This document shows positions 1-9,152 of a DNA stretch of 64,000 nucleotides, piece by piece. Position 1 is the stretch's first letter. Each line of letters begins with the position of its first letter. The stretch comes from an uncultured Lysobacteraceae bacterium (GTDB lineage: Bacteria > Pseudomonadota > Gammaproteobacteria > Xanthomonadales > Xanthomonadaceae). The stretch spans positions 133,976 through 197,975 of the forward strand of contig CALCNV010000140.1 of the NCBI GenBank assembly GCA_937897645.1, given 5' to 3'. The notes under the pieces are model-generated. The model was not told the origin of the DNA, searched no databases, and saw only the letters and a program-made list of their open reading frames with translations. The translations under genes were made by a program, and so were the position numbers.

Positions 1-1
1 T

Positions 2-1204
<1,203 letters not shown>

Positions 1205-1231
1205 TCCGGCCAGGCCCGTTACATGCAATAT

Positions 1232-1264
1232 GAAAAACCCCGCCGCGAGGCGGGGTTTTTCTTG
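1232..1264 (+). terminator. Rho-independent terminator of groL
   Basis: A perfect hairpin, AAAAACCCCGCC paired with GGCGGGGTTTTT around a four-base GCGA loop, ends in a T run. It sits 28 bases after the groL stop codon and closes the groESL transcript. Confidence 0.95.
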
Positions 1265-1349
1265 GTGTTTCGGTTGACCCAAGCCTCTGATTCCTAAAGG
1301 TTTGGCGAAAAACTATGGTGCCTGCCCAAGATGGGCTTAAGTCGCAGGC

Positions 1350-1430
1350 TGCCTTGCATACAGCACAAAAATAACTCTATATTGCAGACAGCCTTTAATA
1401 CAGAACGAAATCCTGCCCATATGCAAGGCA
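1350..1430. promoter_or_regulatory. Inverted repeat pair upstream of the Fic gene
   Basis: TGCCTTGCATA (1350-1360) is repeated as its exact reverse complement TATGCAAGGCA (1420-1430), directly before the Fic start codon at 1438. Between them lies TTGCAGACAGC (1382-1392), a near direct copy of TTGCATACAGC (1354-1364). The stretch is clearly AT-richer than its surroundings, as a promoter would be. The arrangement suggests two operator half-sites or two operators flanking a promoter. The regulator is unknown; the Fic protein's own C-terminal winged-helix-like region is one candidate. Confidence 0.45.
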
Positions 1431-1437
1431 AGCTCAT

Positions 1438-2640
1438 ATGAATGCGCAAGATCCGCTGGGGGCGAGCAATGTCATGCGGCATCGTGCGGGGCGATATATC
1501 TCACAGCCCACCGGCTACCGCGCCTTTGTTCCTGCATCGCTCCCCCCGCAGCCACTCCCGCACTTGATAGGCGAACTGCAGACCTTGCTGTCGCATGCAG
1601 ACCGTGCCTTGGGCCGCCTTGATGGTTCCATCCAGACCTTGCCCAACCCGGATCTGTTCGTCTTCATGTATGTGCGCAAGGAGGCAGTGCTGTCCAGCCA
1701 AATCGAAGGCACGCAGAGCTCTCTGCAGGATCTGCTGGCTGCCGAGGCACAGATCCTGGCACCGGATAGGCCACGTGATGTGGACGAAGTGGTCAATTAC
1801 GTCAACGCAATGAACTACGGCATATCACGGCTGCAGGAACTGCCGGTGTCGGTACGCCTGATCCGCGAAATCCATGAGCGTCTCTTGCAGGGTGTGCGCG
1901 GCATGCGGCTGACACCCGGGGAACTACGTCGTTCTCAGAACTGGATCGGTCCGGCGGGCTGCACTTTGAACGAAGCGATCTTCGTACCGCCGCCTCCGCA
2001 TGAGGTACCCGTTGCACTGGGTGCGCTGGAGAATTTCCTCCACGCCGAAAGCGAGTTGCCGCAGTTGGTCCAGATAGGTCTGGCGCATGCACAGTTCGAG
2101 ACTATCCACCCCTTCCTCGATGGCAATGGCCGCGTGGGTCGGCTGCTGATTACATTCCTACTATGCCAGCGCGACATTCTGGTGAAGCCGGTATTGTACC
2201 TGTCCCACTTTTTCAAACAGCATCGTGCCGAGTACTACGAGCGGCTGCAGGCGGTACGCGACCGGGGCGACTGGGAGGGTTGGTTGGCATTTTTCCTGCG
2301 CGGCGTAGCCAGTGTCAGCCGCGAGGCGACCGAAACCGCGCGACGCATCCTGGCGTTGCGTGAGGATCATCGTGCGCGAGTGACGACGGGCCTGGGCCGT
2401 GCTGCCGGCAATGGTCACAAGGTTCTTGAGCACTTGTATCAACGCCCCATTGTATCGGTGGCCGATGTGGAGACATTGACCGGCACTTCTTACACGGCCG
2501 CCAATGTGCTGGTCTCGCGCTTGGTGGAGCTGGGCGTGCTGGTGGAAGCCACTGGCTACCGACGTAACCGGTTGTTTCGCTACCAGGCCTACATAGATCT
2601 GTTTGGCGAACGTGGCGATGAGGCACAGGAGACTGCGTAG
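1438..2640 (+). CDS. Fic family protein (predicted AMP transferase)
   Basis: Fic proteins usually transfer AMP from ATP to a target protein hydroxyl. The catalytic motif HPFLDGNGRVGR is complete (His224 to Arg235). An inhibitory-helix motif (S/T)xxxE(G/N) is present near the N terminus as SSQIEG (residues 86-91, Glu90), which makes this a class II, self-inhibited Fic protein. The N-terminal region (about 20-110) matches the Fic_N type and the last 80 residues (LEHLYQRPIVSVADVETLTGTS) read like a winged helix. At 400 residues it is a normal length for this subgroup. No toxin or antitoxin partner gene lies beside it. The target is unknown. Confidence 0.92.
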   Translation: MNAQDPLGASNVMRHRAGRYISQPTGYRAFVPASLPPQPLPHLIGELQTLLSHADRALGRLDGSIQTLPNPDLFVFMYVRKEAVLSSQIEGTQSSLQDLLAAEAQILAPDRPRDVDEVVNYVNAMNYGISRLQELPVSVRLIREIHERLLQGVRGMRLTPGELRRSQNWIGPAGCTLNEAIFVPPPPHEVPVALGALENFLHAESELPQLVQIGLAHAQFETIHPFLDGNGRVGRLLITFLLCQRDILVKPVLYLSHFFKQHRAEYYERLQAVRDRGDWEGWLAFFLRGVASVSREATETARRILALREDHRARVTTGLGRAAGNGHKVLEHLYQRPIVSVADVETLTGTSYTAANVLVSRLVELGVLVEATGYRRNRLFRYQAYIDLFGERGDEAQETA

Positions 2641-2697
2641 TTACCCGGATGGTGGGCTTTGCACGGATCCACACAGCACTGCACGCCAAGCAATACC

Positions 2698-2727
2698 GAA
2701 AGGCCCGCCACGCGCGGGCCTTTCGTT
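2698..2727 (+). terminator. Rho-independent terminator after the Fic gene
   Basis: GAAAGGCCCGC (2698-2708) pairs perfectly with GCGGGCCTTTC (2714-2724) and is followed by GTTT. It lies about 60 bases after the Fic stop and ahead of the next lipoprotein gene. Confidence 0.85.
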
Positions 2728-2778
2728 TATGTGAGACGGCCCGGTACTCTAGGCATGTTTCCACGCACCGGGTTTCCA

Positions 2779-4842
2779 ATGATCGGCAGCAAAGCGCTTT
2801 CCGTAACGCCGTTGCTGCGCATGTTCGCGTTGCTGTGCCTGGCACTGCTCAATGGCTGTGCGGTGGTATCGGTCAAGGAAAAAGGCGCGACCGAGGCCGA
2901 CTTCGCCCGTCGCGCGGACGTGCTCAGCACCGGTCGCCTCAGCGCCGACGCCAGCGCGAACCTGGCCATCGCCGGGCTGTTGGTGGACAACTGCCAGCGT
3001 GAACCCGAACCCTGCGCGGCCGTCCTGCGTGAAGCGGTGCCGGAGGAAGCCTGCCTGGCGACGATGGCGGAAGTACGTACGCTGCGCATGCAGGCGGCCA
3101 GTGAGCGCAACGCCATGCAGGCTGCGCCTGAAATTGCCGCGCATGAAGCCATCGACGTAGCCCGCTGGGCCTACGCCTACTTGTTCATGACCCAGCGCAC
3201 GCCCGAGCAACGCGTGTTCGAAGTACGCCAGGAGCGCGTGCTGCGCCTCTACAACCGTGCGGTGGAAGTGACCGCGCAAGCCTTGTTCAATCTGGCGCGT
3301 TCGCGTGGCCAAACCCCCAGCCAGATGCAGAACGTGCATAACCTGCGCCTGGGCGTCGAACTCCACGGTTTCGATGACGAGCGCGGCACCATACCCGAGT
3401 CCTTGCTGGCGTCGGACACGCTGGGTTTCGAGAACCTGCGTGCGGTGTTCCGCCGCGATGGTTTTGGCAGCAACCTGGTGGCGGTGTTCCCGCGCCCGGT
3501 CGATGGCGTGGTTGCGGATCCAGTCGTCATCGAGACAGCGAACGCAGCGGCGGCACTGGCAGGGGATGAGACGGCCGAAGCGGTTGAAGTCGTCGACGTG
3601 GACGCTGCGCAGTTGCCGGTGGATGCAGTGGCAGTCAACACGCCACCTGCACCGCCCTCGCGTCCGCCCTTCCGCGACACGCGCTTCCTCTCGGTCACCA
3701 GCACGTTGGGTTTCAAGGGCGATACCTTGGCCGAAGTATTGGCGACCGAAGACGTGACCCTGGATGTCTTCAATCCCTACCACCACGACAGCAAGACCAT
3801 CGCCGGTCGCACCGTCCCGCTGGCGGCGAATTTCTCCGCCGCCTATGGCGTGTGGCTGGCGCGTTCGGAACTCGCGCGCCTGAGTCTGTCCAGCCTGCTG
3901 CGCCCGAAACAGACGCGCCCCTTCGCGCCACGCGTCTACCTCAACCAGCCCTACGATCCCGACAAGCGCGTGGTGGTGCTGGTACACGGTCTTGCCAGTA
4001 GTCCCGAGGCGTGGGTGAACCTGGCCAACGAATTGCTGGGCGAGAGCGAGCTGCGCGACCACTACCAGATCTGGCAGGTGTTCTATCCCAACAACCTGGG
4101 CATCTTGGCCAGTCGAGCGCGCATCGACGAAGCCTTGCGCATCACCTTCAACCATTTCGATCCCGAAGGCGTGCATCGCGCCAGCCAGGAGGCTGTGCTG
4201 GTCGGCCACAGCATGGGTGGGGTGATCTCGCGGTTGCTGGTCAGCAACAGTGGCGACCAGGTCCTGCAACGCTCGTTGCAATCACTGCCGCCTGACCAGG
4301 CGGCTGCACTTGCGAAAGAGCCACGCGTGCAGGAACTGGGCGTCTTCGAGCCGCTGCCTTACGTGGGCCGTGCGGTGTTCCTGGCCGCGCCGCACCGTGG
4401 CGCGGAACTCAATGATGCCTGGCCGATCCGGGTCGTGCGGCGTGCGATCCGCCTGCCGTTCGAGGTCCTGAATGAAGCCTCCGACCTGTTCCAGCGCAAC
4501 AGCCTGGACGAAGCAACCCTGCAGCAGGTCGGCTTCCGTGCGGGCCGTCCGTCCACTGGTCCGGACGACCTGAGTCCCGGCTCGCTGTTCATGCAGGCCA
4601 CGTCGGACTTGCCCATCAAGGCGGGCCTGCCGTTCCACACCATCGTGGGGGTTCGTGATCCTTCCGTGCCCTTGGCGCAATCCAGTGATGGCGCCGTGCC
4701 GTACGCCAGCGCGCATTTGGCTGATGCAGTATCGGAGAAAGCGGTCATACCCTCGGGCCACAGCGTGCAGGAAACTCCCGGCGCCATCATGGAATTGCGA
4801 CGCATCCTGCGGCTGGACATGGAAAGCAGTGCCACGCCGTAG
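2779..4842 (+). CDS. Lipoprotein with alpha/beta-hydrolase (lipase-like) domain
   Basis: The predicted 687-residue protein begins MIGSKALSVTPLLRM followed by a hydrophobic stretch and the lipobox LLNGC (Cys27), so it should be lipidated and held in the envelope. The C-terminal half is an alpha/beta hydrolase: oxyanion strand VVVLVHGLASSPEAW, nucleophile elbow GHSMGG with Ser478, and a late GHS that may carry the catalytic His. The N-terminal 350 residues are a family-specific region with no recognised domain. The start at 2779 was chosen for the signal peptide; 2755 is an alternative in frame. Esterase or phospholipase activity is likely but the substrate cannot be read from sequence. Confidence 0.85.
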   Translation: MIGSKALSVTPLLRMFALLCLALLNGCAVVSVKEKGATEADFARRADVLSTGRLSADASANLAIAGLLVDNCQREPEPCAAVLREAVPEEACLATMAEVRTLRMQAASERNAMQAAPEIAAHEAIDVARWAYAYLFMTQRTPEQRVFEVRQERVLRLYNRAVEVTAQALFNLARSRGQTPSQMQNVHNLRLGVELHGFDDERGTIPESLLASDTLGFENLRAVFRRDGFGSNLVAVFPRPVDGVVADPVVIETANAAAALAGDETAEAVEVVDVDAAQLPVDAVAVNTPPAPPSRPPFRDTRFLSVTSTLGFKGDTLAEVLATEDVTLDVFNPYHHDSKTIAGRTVPLAANFSAAYGVWLARSELARLSLSSLLRPKQTRPFAPRVYLNQPYDPDKRVVVLVHGLASSPEAWVNLANELLGESELRDHYQIWQVFYPNNLGILASRARIDEALRITFNHFDPEGVHRASQEAVLVGHSMGGVISRLLVSNSGDQVLQRSLQSLPPDQAAALAKEPRVQELGVFEPLPYVGRAVFLAAPHRGAELNDAWPIRVVRRAIRLPFEVLNEASDLFQRNSLDEATLQQVGFRAGRPSTGPDDLSPGSLFMQATSDLPIKAGLPFHTIVGVRDPSVPLAQSSDGAVPYASAHLADAVSEKAVIPSGHSVQETPGAIMELRRILRLDMESSATP

Positions 4843-4860
4843 TAACGATGTAGGAGCGAT

Positions 4861-4928
4861 GTAGGAGCGACGTAAGTCGCGATGAAGCTTTCCCACGAAC
4901 CCCGCATCGCGACTTACGTCGCTCCTAC
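4861..4928. repeat. REP-like palindrome, GTAGGAGCGAC family
   Basis: A perfect 24-bp inverted repeat: GTAGGAGCGACGTAAGTCGC begins the left arm (4861) and its exact complement ends at 4928, with a 20-base spacer. A third partial copy, GTAGGAGCGAT, precedes it at 4850. The same unit recurs at 31114 and 45132. It follows the hydrolase gene and could act as a bidirectional transcript end. Confidence 0.85.
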
Positions 4929-5007
4929 GACGTTCTTGCACGATCATCTCCCTGGTTGCATCTGAAACAGTCGCGCGCGGTAAATGCCCGTGGTATCTCT
5001 GTCGCCC

Positions 5008-5091
5008 ATGAACCTGTCTTCCGCCCTCTTTATCCGCTGGTATTACCGCAACCCAACGCCATCGGCGGAGGAAGGGCAGCGTTCGTTCTAG
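5008..5091 (+). CDS. Candidate leader peptide of a DAHP synthase attenuator
   Basis: A 27-codon reading frame, MNLSSALF then IRWYYRNP, ending in SF and TAG, lies in the leader of the DAHP synthase gene. It holds consecutive Trp-Tyr-Tyr codons (5038-5046) and a nearby Phe codon (5029), the mark of a peptide whose translation senses aromatic amino acids. It is followed 25 bases later by a terminator hairpin and then by the structural gene at 5189. The segment GGCGG (5064-5068) inside the peptide can pair with CCGCC of the terminator's left arm. The ribosome binding site is weak, which is the main doubt. Confidence 0.6.
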   Translation: MNLSSALFIRWYYRNPTPSAEEGQRSF

Positions 5092-5116
5092 GTGTGACAC
5101 CAGAAGAATTCCCCTG

Positions 5117-5145
5117 AAGCCGCCGGCACAACTGGCGGCTTTTTT
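5117..5145 (+). terminator. Attenuator terminator upstream of DAHP synthase
   Basis: AAGCCGCC (5117-5124) pairs with GGCGGCTT (5134-5141) and the T run extends to 5145, a standard intrinsic terminator. It stands between the aromatic-rich leader peptide and the DAHP synthase start codon, where a terminator has no use except for regulated read-through. The alternative pairing GGCGG (5064-5068) with CCGCC (5120-5124), supported by AGGG (5073-5076) with CCCT (5112-5115), would disrupt it when a ribosome stalls on the Trp-Tyr-Tyr codons. Confidence 0.8.
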
Positions 5146-5188
5146 ATTGCCTGCAATACCGCAAACCTTATTGAACTGGAGAACCCGC

Positions 5189-6262
5189 ATGGCCCCCCAT
5201 ACCGACGATCTGCGCATCCGCAAGATCGAAGCACTCAACACCCCGGCCGAGGTCATCGCCGAATTGCCTTGCGACGATGCCGTCTCCGAAGTGGTGTCGA
5301 ATGCACGCCAGGCGCTGCACGACATCCTTCACGGCCATGACGACCGGCTTGCGGTGGTGATCGGGCCGTGTTCCATCCACGATCCAGTCGCAGCGATGGA
5401 CTACGCGCGTCGCCTGCGCCCGTTGCGCGATGCCTTGGGCGGCGAACTCGAAATCGTGATGCGCGTGTATTTCGAAAAACCGCGCACCACCGTCGGCTGG
5501 AAAGGTCTCATCAACGATCCCGACATGGACGGCAGCTTCCACATCAACCGTGGCCTGCGCACCGCGCGCGGCTTGTTGCGCGACATCAACGCACTGGGCT
5601 TGCCGGCCGGTTGCGAATACCTGGACATCATCTCGCCGCAGTACATCGCCGACCTCGTCGCCTGGGGCGCGATTGGCGCACGCACCACCGAAAGCCAGGT
5701 CCATCGTGAAATGGCCTCGGGCCTGTCGTGCCCGGTCGGTTTCAAGAACGGCACCGATGGCAACGTGAAGATCGCGGTGGATGCGGTGGGTGCGGCGGCG
5801 CATCCGCATCATTTCCTGGCGGTGACCAAGGATGGCCGCTCCGCCATCGCCGCGACGGCAGGCAATCCGGATGGGCACGTGATCCTGCGTGGCGGCAAGA
5901 CGCCCAACTTCGATGCGGACAGCGTCGCGTCGGCCAGCGAGGTGCTGTCGAAAGCGGGCCTGCCCGCGCGCCTGATGATCGATGCCAGCCATGCCAACAG
6001 CGGCAAGAATCCCGACAACCAGCCCAAGGTCATCGAGGACATCGCGCTGCAGATGGAAGCGGGCGAGACGCGTATCGTCGGCGTGATGGTGGAAAGCAAC
6101 CTGGTCGCCGGGCAACAGGCCATGGTCGCGGGCCAGCCGCTGGTCTACGGGCAAAGCATCACCGACGGTTGCATTGGCTGGGAGGACTCGGTGGCCGTGC
6201 TCACGCGTTTGGCACAAGCGGTGCAACGTCGCCGTGAGTTGCGGGTGTCACGCGCCGCCTGA
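5189..6262 (+). CDS. aroG: 3-deoxy-7-phosphoheptulonate synthase, class I (DAHP synthase)
   Basis: This enzyme condenses phosphoenolpyruvate with erythrose 4-phosphate, the first step of the shikimate pathway to Phe, Tyr and Trp. The 357-residue product is the usual class I AroF/G/H length and shows VVIGPCSIHDPVAAMDYA, MRVYFEKPRTTVGWKGLINDPDMDGSF, GARTTESQVHREMASGLSCPVGFKNGTDG and the DASHANSGK metal/substrate segment. The ATG at 5189 has TGGAGAA eight bases upstream and is preferred to the in-frame ATG at 5147, which lies in the terminator region. Which aromatic amino acid inhibits the enzyme cannot be told here, so the symbol denotes the family rather than a proven isozyme. Confidence 0.92.
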   Translation: MAPHTDDLRIRKIEALNTPAEVIAELPCDDAVSEVVSNARQALHDILHGHDDRLAVVIGPCSIHDPVAAMDYARRLRPLRDALGGELEIVMRVYFEKPRTTVGWKGLINDPDMDGSFHINRGLRTARGLLRDINALGLPAGCEYLDIISPQYIADLVAWGAIGARTTESQVHREMASGLSCPVGFKNGTDGNVKIAVDAVGAAAHPHHFLAVTKDGRSAIAATAGNPDGHVILRGGKTPNFDADSVASASEVLSKAGLPARLMIDASHANSGKNPDNQPKVIEDIALQMEAGETRIVGVMVESNLVAGQQAMVAGQPLVYGQSITDGCIGWEDSVAVLTRLAQAVQRRRELRVSRAA

Positions 6263-6672
6263 TCCGCTTTCTTTGCGAGGCATGTCCACCCTGCATGACA
6301 TCAGCGTGCAGTGACTGGCTTCAAGCGGGGCTATCGTCATTGCACTTTCCGGTCCGCGAACAGGGATCTGCAAGGCAGCCCGGTTCAACGTTGGTTGATC
6401 GCCGACATGCGTGTGCTCCTCGGATCTGGGTGTCGGCTGTGATCGCATCGTTACAGCGCTTGCAGTCCGTCGCTTGAGTGCCGAACAGCCCTGCATGGCT
6501 GCATTTCCAAGTGGCGAAAATAATGCCATGCCTCACAATAGATGAGAGGCAGTCAATCTTCCGCGCTTGCCGCTCTACAATCAGGCATCAATAGTCGTGA
6601 TCGAACATGCGCTCGCTGGCATGGCGAGTCGCATGATGGATGGTCAGGCGCCTGCCTGGGGGATGTGCACGG
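6263..6672. other. Intergenic region without a recognised gene
   Basis: About 410 bases separate the DAHP synthase from the GGDEF-EAL gene. Open frames here have no start signal and no family resemblance. No convincing terminator or palindrome was found. It presumably carries the promoter of the downstream gene. Confidence 0.5.
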
Positions 6673-9069
6673 ATGCTTGCTGCGTGGAAAACACTTCGTG
6701 GTTGCTGGTCACTGACGGATGCAGGTGCGGATGCGCAATCCCTTCTGTTGAACCGGCAGCTTCGCAACCTGTTCCGTGTCGTGCCGATCTATGTGCTGTC
6801 CAACCTGATCAGCGGATCGCTGCTGGTGTTCGCAATGCGATCCTACCTGCCGCTTGCAGGCACGCTCGCGTGGTTCACTGCATTCGTGCTGGTGCATGCG
6901 GGATGGGCCCTGCACGCATTGCGGAAAGAGCACATCGCAAGGCATTCGTCACCGGATTCCCATTCCATCGGCGATCTGCGCGTATCTGCATCCTGGTGTG
7001 CCTTGGCGGCCGTCACCTGCAGCGTGGCTTTCTACCTGGGCACGCCGCTGGCAGCGGACGAGGGCTCGCGGCTGCTGCTGGCCGCCTATGTGCCTGGCCT
7101 GATCGCAACCGGCGTGTTGGTGGGCATCACCACGCCGCTGATTTCCATTGTGTGGCTGGTGGTGATGACGGTGGGCGCCTGCCTGATGGTCGGCAACCTT
7201 GATTTCCTGCTGCAGGGGCTGACCATCGGCATGTTGATCTGGTACGCGGCCATGCTGGCCGTGGCCCTGTTGTTTGCATCGCGCATGTTCGTTGCGCGGA
7301 CTGCGGCGGATCTTGAGGCCGAGAACGAACGTCAAGTGGTGGGATTGCTGCTGGGTGACTTCGAGGAAAATGCCAGCGACTGGCTGTGGGAATGCGACAA
7401 CGCGGGCTTGCTGACCCGCGCGAGTGCGCGACTGGCCAGCGTGCTGGGACGCACGCAATCCAATGTCATTGGCATGCCATTGGCGTCGCTGTTCGCCGCG
7501 CATCGACTCATCACGATTCCATCGGACAAGGAGGTAGGCGTTGGCGCGTTGCAACAGCGGCTTGCGGGTACTGGCGCTTTCAGCAACGTCATCGTGGAAG
7601 CGCGTGTTGGTGGCACGCAGCGAAGCTGGAAGCTCAGCGCGAAGCCGCTGCTGCATTCGGATGGAAAGCGGGCGGGTTGGCGCGGAGTGGGCAGCGAGGT
7701 GTCCGATGCCAGGGCAAGGGAGGCGGAAGGAATAGGCCGCGAGCGCCACTTGCATCATCTCGCCACCCACGACGTGCTGACGGAACTGCCCAATCGAAGG
7801 GCTTTCCTCGAAGCGGTGTCGCGGATGCTGGAAAACGCAGGGCATGGCCCAACGACTTCCAACGCAATGGCATTCATCGACCTGGACAATTTCAAGACGG
7901 TCAACGACACGCTTGGCCACAGTGCGGGCGATGTGGTGCTCAGGAGCGTGGCGACGCGGTTGCGGCGTGCCTTGCATCCCGGTGATTTCCTGGCGCGGCT
8001 GGGAGGCGATGAATTCGCGATCCTCATGGCCGGTCTGTCCGGCCACGATCCGCTGGACGAAATCCAGGACCGTGCACAACGCGTGCTGGAACAGCTTCGC
8101 ACTCCCGAGACCATCGAGCAGTTCCGCATCGACGTGCGTGGCAGCATTGGCATCACCCAGGCGCTGGCCGCGCCCGAGAGTCCGTATGAATTGATGCGAC
8201 GGGCGGACATCGCCTTGTATGTCGCCAAGGACTCGGGCCGCGACAATTTCAAGATCTACGAACCGGCGATGAGTTCGCGAATGACCCATCGCTTGTCCAC
8301 GGTAAGTGACCTGGCCGGCGCGCTGGAGCGCGGTGAGCTCGAGGTGGTGTACCAGTGCATCGTCGAGCTGGACAACAGCAAGATCGTGGGCTGCGAAGCG
8401 CTGCTGCGCTGGCACCATCCACGCTATGGACTGATACCTCCTGCCGAGTTCATACCCGCGGCCGAGGAGTCCGGTTTGATCGTTCCCATTGGAATATGGG
8501 TGCTGCAACAGGCGTGCCGCGATGCCATGCAGTGGCCAGAGGGCATCGGCGTCGCGGTGAACGTATCGGCGATACAGGTCGGCAGCCCGTTGATCGTCGA
8601 GTCCATCGTGGAGGCCGTACGTGCCACCGGCATCGATCCTTCGCGGGTGGAGCTGGAGATCACCGAGTCGGCGATCTCGCGCGATGACCAGGTGGCGCGC
8701 AACGTGCTGCAAGGCCTGCGCGAACACGGGTTCCCGTTGGCCATTGACGATTTCGGCACGGGCTACTCGTCGATGGCGCAGTTGCGGGAGCTTCCTTTCG
8801 ATACCCTTAAGCTGGATCGCTCGTTCGTGACCGGCCTGGATGGCGAGCGAAGCAGTGCATCGAACGCCATCATTTCCTCGCTGCTGCACCTCAGCCGGTC
8901 CATGAACATGTCGGTCATCGCAGAAGGCGTTGAAACCGGTGGCGAGTGGAAGGCCTTGCAGGAGCTGGGCTGCCAGTACGGGCAGGGCTACCTGTTCGCA
9001 AGGCCGCAATCACAGGGACGGCTGCTGTCGATCCTGCGGTCGGGCTACCTGGATGTCGGCCAGGCATAG
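6673..9069 (+). CDS. Membrane-bound GGDEF-EAL protein (c-di-GMP turnover)
   Basis: The protein of about 798 residues should control the second messenger cyclic di-GMP at the inner membrane. The first 200 residues hold five or six hydrophobic segments (for example VVPIYVLSNLISGSLLVFAM and LLAAYVPGLIATGVLVGI). A PAS-like region follows (about 225-345). The GGDEF motif is intact at residues 444-448 (RLGGDEF), and the EAL domain keeps EALLRW (575-580), ELEITES, DDFGTGYSS, LKLDRSFV and AEGVET. Both cyclase and phosphodiesterase activity are therefore possible. The ATG at 6673 was chosen; 6640 is an upstream alternative. The signal sensed is unknown. Confidence 0.92.
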   Translation: MLAAWKTLRGCWSLTDAGADAQSLLLNRQLRNLFRVVPIYVLSNLISGSLLVFAMRSYLPLAGTLAWFTAFVLVHAGWALHALRKEHIARHSSPDSHSIGDLRVSASWCALAAVTCSVAFYLGTPLAADEGSRLLLAAYVPGLIATGVLVGITTPLISIVWLVVMTVGACLMVGNLDFLLQGLTIGMLIWYAAMLAVALLFASRMFVARTAADLEAENERQVVGLLLGDFEENASDWLWECDNAGLLTRASARLASVLGRTQSNVIGMPLASLFAAHRLITIPSDKEVGVGALQQRLAGTGAFSNVIVEARVGGTQRSWKLSAKPLLHSDGKRAGWRGVGSEVSDARAREAEGIGRERHLHHLATHDVLTELPNRRAFLEAVSRMLENAGHGPTTSNAMAFIDLDNFKTVNDTLGHSAGDVVLRSVATRLRRALHPGDFLARLGGDEFAILMAGLSGHDPLDEIQDRAQRVLEQLRTPETIEQFRIDVRGSIGITQALAAPESPYELMRRADIALYVAKDSGRDNFKIYEPAMSSRMTHRLSTVSDLAGALERGELEVVYQCIVELDNSKIVGCEALLRWHHPRYGLIPPAEFIPAAEESGLIVPIGIWVLQQACRDAMQWPEGIGVAVNVSAIQVGSPLIVESIVEAVRATGIDPSRVELEITESAISRDDQVARNVLQGLREHGFPLAIDDFGTGYSSMAQLRELPFDTLKLDRSFVTGLDGERSSASNAIISSLLHLSRSMNMSVIAEGVETGGEWKALQELGCQYGQGYLFARPQSQGRLLSILRSGYLDVGQA

Positions 9070-9152
9070 ATAGGTGGGGCACGCCCGCCCGCCGCAGCAT
9101 CACGTGGCGTGCAGGCTTCCCGCAGGGGAGGTGGCTGAGGCATGCTGGCGAC

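Noticed and set aside
2749..4281. Long minus-strand frame of 510 codons opposite the lipoprotein hydrolase
   Set aside because: It is antisense to a gene with a clear lipobox and GHSMGG motif, has no domain-like sequence, and is rich in Arg/His/Gln as GC-rich shadow frames are.
6949..9009. Minus-strand frame of 686 codons opposite the GGDEF-EAL gene
   Set aside because: The plus strand carries intact GGDEF and EAL motifs. The antisense frame shows no family resemblance and arises from high GC at third positions.
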